Part shown: in pieces, positions 5,605 to 5,684 of the stretch | Layout of the letters: the number at the start of each line of letters is the position of its first letter | Numbering within the stretch: position 1 is the first letter of the stretch | Assembly: GCA_964630455.1 (NCBI GenBank) | Contig: CAZVVA010000223.1 | Coordinates: forward strand, 1 to 5,684 | Reading direction: 5' to 3' | DNA: 5,684 bases | Source of the DNA: JAUWMI01 sp964630455 | GTDB lineage: Bacteria > Sumerlaeota > Sumerlaeia > MWCT01 > JAUWMI01 | Position numbers and translations under genes: made by a program | Notes under the pieces: generated by a model | Database searches by the model: none | Seen by the model: only the letters and a program-made list of their open reading frames with translations | Told to the model about the DNA's origin: nothing

Positions 5605-5649
5605 GGTGATTGATGAATGCGCCTCAGGCGCATTCATCAATCGCCTTTT
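5605..5649 (+). terminator. Long perfect hairpin plus T-run between the tRNA genes
   Basis: GATTGATGAATGCGCC (5608-5623) pairs perfectly with 5627-5642 around a TCA loop. Adding GGT/GCC outside gives a 19-pair stem with one G.U. Four Ts follow (5646-5649). This fits a rho-independent terminator after the initiator tRNA. However, the T-run is short and the stem is longer than most terminators, and its core GCGCCTCAGGCG is shared with the palindrome at 2094-2105, so it may instead be another copy of a dispersed palindromic element. Confidence 0.5.
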
Positions 5650-5659
5650 CAATTTCTGT

Positions 5660-5684
5660 GGCGGTGTAGCTCAGTCGGTTAGAG
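5660..5684 (+). tRNA. 5' end of a second tRNA (truncated by window edge)
   Basis: The sequence begins GGCGGTG-TA-GCTC-AGTCGGTTA-GAG: a seven-base acceptor strand, the usual TA linker, a D stem starting GCTC and a D loop with the invariant GG. The second half of the D stem (GAGC) is cut one base short of completion. The anticodon is outside the window, so the amino acid cannot be read. The first bases resemble many elongator tRNA-Met genes, but other tRNAs begin similarly. Confidence 0.85.

Overview
The window looks like chromosomal DNA of an uncultured or environmental bacterium. The evidence is a bacterial ArgG, a FabG-like dehydrogenase, a bacterial initiator tRNA with encoded CCA, Shine-Dalgarno sites, and a secreted SBBP beta-propeller protein. 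Short palindromic repeats of the GTAGGGGCA type and CACAAAG type lie between the genes. The phylum cannot be fixed from the sequence alone. The exported protein with a Sec-type signal would suit a large-genome Gram-negative lineage, but that is inference.

Layout. (1) 1-1898, minus strand: argininosuccinate synthase (argG, 669-1898), followed 44 bases downstream by a short-chain dehydrogenase/reductase (SDR) gene (624 to 1) that runs off the window edge. They probably share a transcript from a promoter near 1947-1975. (2) 1899-2540: a divergent intergenic region of about 640 bases. I find no convincing gene in it, but it has a degenerate nested palindrome (2068-2118), a possible promoter (2308-2337) and two hairpin-forming repeats (2365-2390, 2401-2452) in the probable leader of the next gene. 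(3) 2541-4778, plus strand: a 745-residue exported protein with an N-terminal domain typical of SBBP-repeat proteins and seven blades of about 62 residues, encoded by a very homogeneous tandem array of about 186 bases per unit. (4) 4779-5178: a decayed coding remnant, split by a frameshift, that reads like the C-terminal beta-sandwich of a secreted protein. (5) 5179-5522: non-coding DNA with two perfect palindromes, near-consensus promoter hexamers at odd spacing, and a 14-base-period array of mini-hairpins. (6) 5523-5684: an initiator tRNA-Met gene, a long terminator-like hairpin, and the 5' end of a second tRNA.

The genes do not form one system. ArgG is arginine biosynthesis, the SDR is probably fatty-acid or general carbonyl reduction, and the propeller protein is extracytoplasmic with unknown function. 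I see no defence, mobile or biosynthetic system here. The most notable content is the repeat biology: several palindrome families with matched arm changes, a 14-base hairpin array directly before a tRNA gene, and the homogenised propeller repeats followed by a broken reading frame.
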